This document shows, piece by piece, positions 15,110-17,192 of a DNA stretch of 17,192 nt (its first letter is position 1; every line of letters begins with the position of its first letter). The notes under the pieces were generated by a model. The model saw only the letters and a list, made by a program, of their open reading frames with translations. It had not been told where the DNA came from and did no database searches. This DNA is from an uncultured Lachnospiraceae bacterium (GTDB lineage: Bacteria; Bacillota; Clostridia; Lachnospirales; Lachnospiraceae). Position numbers and translations under genes: made by a program. The stretch is from positions 1 through 17,192 of the forward strand of contig CAJUIP010000026.1 of NCBI GenBank assembly GCA_910586315.1. The letters are read 5' to 3'.

Positions 15110-16263
15110 AACCTTTTTTCTCTTAAGATGGCACAAAGCTTTTCCTTCTCTACAAAAAAGGTTCCCTGTGCCATCTGTGTACTCCCACCGCCTCTTCCAT
15201 TGAGAGCCTGGTTGAGTTCTCTGGAGAGCAGGCGCATGTCCTCGTCCCGACTGCCCAGCACATACTGGAATCCCCCTCCGGGGATTTTAGAAAGGGCGAG
15301 GACATTTCTCCCTTTCTTTTCTTCCAGAGCCCGGTTCACAAGCTGCCTCAGCTGCTGAGAGCCAAAGCTTTCTTCAAACAAGCAGAGATTCCCCTCGCTT
15401 TTTTCCATGGTTTTTACCCGGTTTTCAATGAGTTCATGGTAGCATCTGGAAAGCTTTTCCTGAAGTTTCACGGCTTCCTGCTTCATTTTTTCCACCGCGT
15501 CGGCAATTTCATCGGGTTTTGCAGAAAGCAGTCCGGAAATCCTCTGTACCTGACTTCTCTTTTTTTCATAATCCGCCACTGCCCTTTTCCCGCAGAGCAG
15601 GGAAATTCTTACTCCGCCCTTATAATGTATCATGGACAGAAACTTCACCAGACCGATTTCCCCGGTCCGTGCCACATGGGTTCCACAGCAGGCGCAGACA
15701 TCCCCTCCCGGGATTCGTACGATCCTCACATCCCCTGTCAGTTCCTTCTTGCTTCTGTATTCCATGGCACAAAGCTCTTCTTTTGGCGGAAAACCCGCAT
15801 AGATCTCCCGGTTTTCCCAGATGATTTCGTTGGCCTTTTCCTCGATCTCCATCAGGTCCTTCCATTCCAAAGTGCCGTTTAAGTCAATTGTCACCTCTTC
15901 CGCTCCCATATGGAAACCCACATTGTCGTATCCGAATACACTGTGAATCAGCCCTGATACCAGATGCTCACCCGAATGCTCCTGCATGAGACAAAATCTC
16001 CGTTCCCAGTCAATCACGCCTTTTACTTTTTTTCCCTCAGGAAGCTCTCCCTCGGTGTAATGGACCACGACTCCGTCCCTTTCATGGACGTCGTATACCC
16101 GGACACCGTCAATGACGCCGGTGTCCGCCGGCTGGCCGCCGCCTTCCGGATAAAAGGCCGTCTCATCCAGTACCGCTTCGTACCCCTTTTTTCCTTTGAC
16201 GCAGGAAAGAACCGTGGCTTCAAATTCTTTTTTATATGGGGATTCGTAATACAATTTTTTCAT
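15106..16263 (-). CDS. Alanyl-tRNA editing protein (AlaX-L type)
   Basis: This 385-aa cytoplasmic hydrolase removes wrongly attached serine or glycine from tRNA-Ala in trans. The N-terminal part has the editing-core motif FYPEGGGQPAD (38-47) and the zinc ligands H96/H100 (EHSGEH) and C192/H196 (CCGTH, corresponding to CGGTH of alanyl-tRNA synthetase). A helical stretch (~225-285) and a DHHA1-like C-terminal domain with GRGGGSTQMAQGTF (~349-362) follow, making it the long AlaX-L form rather than the short AlaX-S. No aminoacylation domain is present. The ATG at 16263 follows AAAGGAG at 9-10 nt, and a near-consensus promoter lies at 16315-16343. It ends tail-to-tail with the HPr-like gene, sharing bases CTAA. 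Confidence 0.93.
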   Translation of the reverse strand: MKKLYYESPYKKEFEATVLSCVKGKKGYEAVLDETAFYPEGGGQPADTGVIDGVRVYDVHERDGVVVHYTEGELPEGKKVKGVIDWERRFCLMQEHSGEHLVSGLIHSVFGYDNVGFHMGAEEVTIDLNGTLEWKDLMEIEEKANEIIWENREIYAGFPPKEELCAMEYRSKKELTGDVRIVRIPGGDVCACCGTHVARTGEIGLVKFLSMIHYKGGVRISLLCGKRAVADYEKKRSQVQRISGLLSAKPDEIADAVEKMKQEAVKLQEKLSRCYHELIENRVKTMEKSEGNLCLFEESFGSQQLRQLVNRALEEKKGRNVLALSKIPGGGFQYVLGSRDEDMRLLSRELNQALNGRGGGSTQMAQGTFFVEKEKLCAILREKRF

Positions 16264-16314
16264 CTTTTAAACTCCTTTGTGTATTTTGTATTTCCGAAAT
16301 ACATTCTGTGTCAC

Positions 16315-16343
16315 AGTATAACACCTTTTTTCCAGATTCTCAA
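16315..16343 (-). promoter_or_regulatory. Promoter of the alanyl-tRNA editing gene
   Basis: On the minus strand TTGAGA (16343-16338) is followed after exactly 17 bp by TATACT (16320-16315). The resulting leader is ~45 nt. Confidence 0.75.
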
Positions 16344-16377
16344 TTCTGCATTAAAAAGAAAAATTTTATGAAACAGG

Positions 16378-16406
16378 CAACTATGACAAGCAGGCTGACA
16401 TATGAT
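16378..16406 (+). promoter_or_regulatory. Possible sporulation-type promoter of the cysteine-rich gene
   Basis: CATATGAT (16399-16406) fits the -10 CATAnnnT of sigma-E/sigma-K promoters, and CAAC (16378-16381) lies 17 bp upstream at the place of a sigma-K -35. No sigma-A pair is evident here. The match is short, and chance is a real possibility. Confidence 0.3.
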
Positions 16407-16440
16407 GGAGTGTAAACAAAAACCCTTGGAGGATTTGAAC

Positions 16441-16692
16441 ATGAGTGATTTAGCTGCTACGAATTGTGGATGCGGATGCGAAACTTCTAACACAGGATGC
16501 GGATGTGGATGTGGAAATAACTTCATCTGGATCATTATTCTTCTTTGCTGCTGCGGCGGTTGGGGACATAACGGATGCAATAACGGATGCGGATGCGGAT
16601 GTGGCATGGACAACAGCTGCATCTGGATCATTCTCCTTCTTTGCTGCTGCGGCGGCTGGGGCGGAAACGGCGGCGGCTGCTTCTGCTGCTAA
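16441..16692 (+). CDS. Small cysteine-rich two-repeat protein (HCB protein 13-like)
   Basis: This 83-aa protein has 20 cysteines and is also rich in Gly. After MSDLAATNCGCGCETSNT come two copies of one module: GCGCGCG, a short polar piece, IWII-(I/L)LL, CCCGGWG, Gly/Asn-rich tail (residues 19-48 and 49-80), then CFCC at the end. The seven-residue hydrophobic core is too short for a normal TM helix. The style matches small clostridial proteins annotated as 'chorion class high-cysteine HCB protein 13'; this is recall, not a search result, and the function of those is not established. Metal binding or disulfide cross-linking is inference. The ATG at 16441 is set by GGAGG 8 nt upstream; the earlier ATG at 16402 lies in the probable promoter. 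A strong terminator follows. Confidence 0.8.
   Translation: MSDLAATNCGCGCETSNTGCGCGCGNNFIWIIILLCCCGGWGHNGCNNGCGCGCGMDNSCIWIILLLCCCGGWGGNGGGCFCC
16495..16674 (+). repeat. 90-bp internal duplication within the cysteine-rich gene
   Basis: Codons 19-48 (16495-16584) and 49-78 (16585-16674) encode matching modules. DNA identity is clearly high through the GGATGCGGATG start and the ATCTGGATCATT...CTTCTTTGCTGCTGCGGCGG core, with a two-codon insertion in the second copy. Confidence 0.75.
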
Positions 16693-16700
16693 TTCCAAGC

Positions 16701-16725
16701 GGGCGGGGAACTCCCCGCCCTTTTT
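16701..16725 (+). terminator. Rho-independent terminator of the cysteine-rich gene
   Basis: GGGCGGGG and CCCCGCCC form a perfect 8-bp stem around AACT, followed by TTTTTC. It starts 8 bp after the stop codon. The minus side has only weak T content. Confidence 0.92.
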
Positions 16726-16736
16726 CTTTGGCAAAT

Positions 16737-16898
16737 CTATTCACGGGATATCTTTTTCGGACCATTTTCCTGTTTTCTCATATCCTGTCTCATCGGAATT
16801 CTCTGACCCCTCTGCCTCCCGTTTCCAAATTTGCTTTTCTCACATTCCTCATCAATTTCGTAAACACTGTTTCCATCTATAATCAATCGGCTTGCCAT
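16737..16898 (-). CDS. Hypothetical 53-aa protein
   Basis: I cannot assign a function. The ATG at 16898 has GGAGG 10 nt upstream, which is the main reason to believe the gene. The N-terminal part MASRLIIDGNSVYEIDEECE looks folded and conserved-like; the remainder is strongly charged with many Arg, Lys, Gln and Gly residues and looks disordered. There is one Cys, and no TM segment or signal peptide. It is convergent with the cysteine-rich gene and 36 bp from that gene's terminator stem. An upstream in-frame start at 16925 would cover the Shine-Dalgarno and is not preferred. No clear promoter is seen. Confidence 0.65.
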   Translation of the reverse strand: MASRLIIDGNSVYEIDEECEKSKFGNGRQRGQRIPMRQDMRKQENGPKKISRE

Positions 16899-16949
16899 AA
16901 AAATTAAACCTCCTGTCTCCTTCACAACATTGCAATCGTTTAGCCGTTC

Positions 16950-17036
16950 CGTCGTGCAGCTTCTTGCCCGCTTTCGGCGGGCAAGAAGCTTCGGGCGGCC
17001 GCCCTATGAAGAGTCAGAAAAAAAATCGCTTATGAA
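16950..17036. repeat. Hairpin-containing direct repeat, copy 1
   Basis: This ~87-bp unit recurs at 17107 with one substitution and one gap. It contains a perfect 14-bp stem, AGCTTCTTGCCCGC (16958-16971) with GCGGGCAAGAAGCT (16977-16990), a self-complementary GGGCGGCCGCCC (16993-17004), and a tail TATGAAGAGTCAG, eight A residues, ATCGCTTATGAA. It holds no ORF. Confidence 0.85.
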
Positions 17037-17106
17037 AACGAGTTTTCAACGCGCTTTTCTTTCTATACCTCTGACGGCTCTGACATCTTTGGCCTCTCAG
17101 ACGTTT

Positions 17107-17192
17107 CGTCGTGCAGCTTCTTGCCCGCTTTCGCGGCCAAGAAGCTTCGGGCGGCCGCCCTATGAAGAGTCAGAAAAAAAATCGCTTATGAA
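17107..17192. repeat. Hairpin-containing direct repeat, copy 2 (reaches window end)
   Basis: This copy begins 157 bp after copy 1. Its stem keeps AGCTTCTTG/CAAGAAGCT (17115-17123, 17138-17146) and CCGC-TTTC-GCGG inside, with one C-C mismatch, and the GGGCGGCCGCCC palindrome is at 17149-17160. It still matches copy 1 at the last base, so further sequence or copies may lie outside. The 70-bp spacer 17037-17106 shows no gene. Confidence 0.85.

Noticed and set aside
15094..15119. Terminator for the HPr-like gene (GGTT/AACC then TTTTTT)
   Set aside because: The T-tract is real, but the stem has four pairs and a 12-nt loop containing the stop codon; unlikely to be sufficient.
16450..16734. Antisense alanine-rich ORF opposite the cysteine-rich gene
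   Set aside because: Its low-complexity Ala/Ser composition is the mirror of GCN and GGN codons of the real gene.
16950..17192. CRISPR array
   Set aside because: Only two units of ~87 bp with a single 70-bp spacer and no cas gene; the unit is much longer than a CRISPR repeat.

Overview
The window reads as a chromosomal segment of a strictly anaerobic, Gram-positive Clostridia member, most likely Lachnospiraceae. The grounds are a single-chain pyruvate:ferredoxin oxidoreductase, strong GGAGG ribosome-binding sites, a YtrA-type GntR regulator with an ABC exporter, a VanW/G5 wall protein, a lone precorrin-2 dehydrogenase and a cysteine-rich protein of the clostridial 'HCB protein 13' type. No rRNA, tRNA, IS element, prophage or CRISPR array was recognised. 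I could run no searches, so species-level assignment is not attempted.

Layout. Positions 94-3711 (minus) hold a compact, overlapping operon: GntR repressor, ABC ATPase, then a large ABC-2 permease. It starts from a near-consensus promoter covered by nested palindromes, and the promoter's -35 lies in the loop of the terminator for the gene upstream. Positions 3969-5861 (minus) encode a zinc-ribbon, one-TM, leucine-rich-repeat surface protein. Positions 6089-9628 (minus) encode pyruvate:ferredoxin oxidoreductase (nifJ), the main catabolic enzyme here, preceded by a ~230-nt structured leader, a good promoter and palindromic upstream elements. Positions 10005-11936 (minus) encode a membrane-anchored VanW-family protein with its own ~130-nt leader. 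It is divergent from a PHP-domain phosphoesterase (12274-13122, plus).

Next come a translationally coupled pair on the minus strand, P1/S58 peptidase then precorrin-2 dehydrogenase (14610 to 13097); an HPr-like protein without the phospho-histidine (14867-15109, plus); an alanyl-tRNA editing protein (15106-16263, minus); an 83-aa cysteine-rich protein built of two repeats (16441-16692, plus); and a 53-aa conserved-looking small protein (16737-16898, minus). The right end carries two near-identical ~87-bp hairpin-containing repeats 157 bp apart, the second running off the window.

The genes do not form one pathway. The window is mostly housekeeping metabolism, envelope and tRNA quality control in short transcription units. 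The most interesting material is intergenic: structured leaders upstream of nifJ and vanW, a dispersed hairpin related between the nifJ leader, the HPr-like leader and the end-of-window repeats, and the promoter-in-terminator arrangement of the GntR operon.
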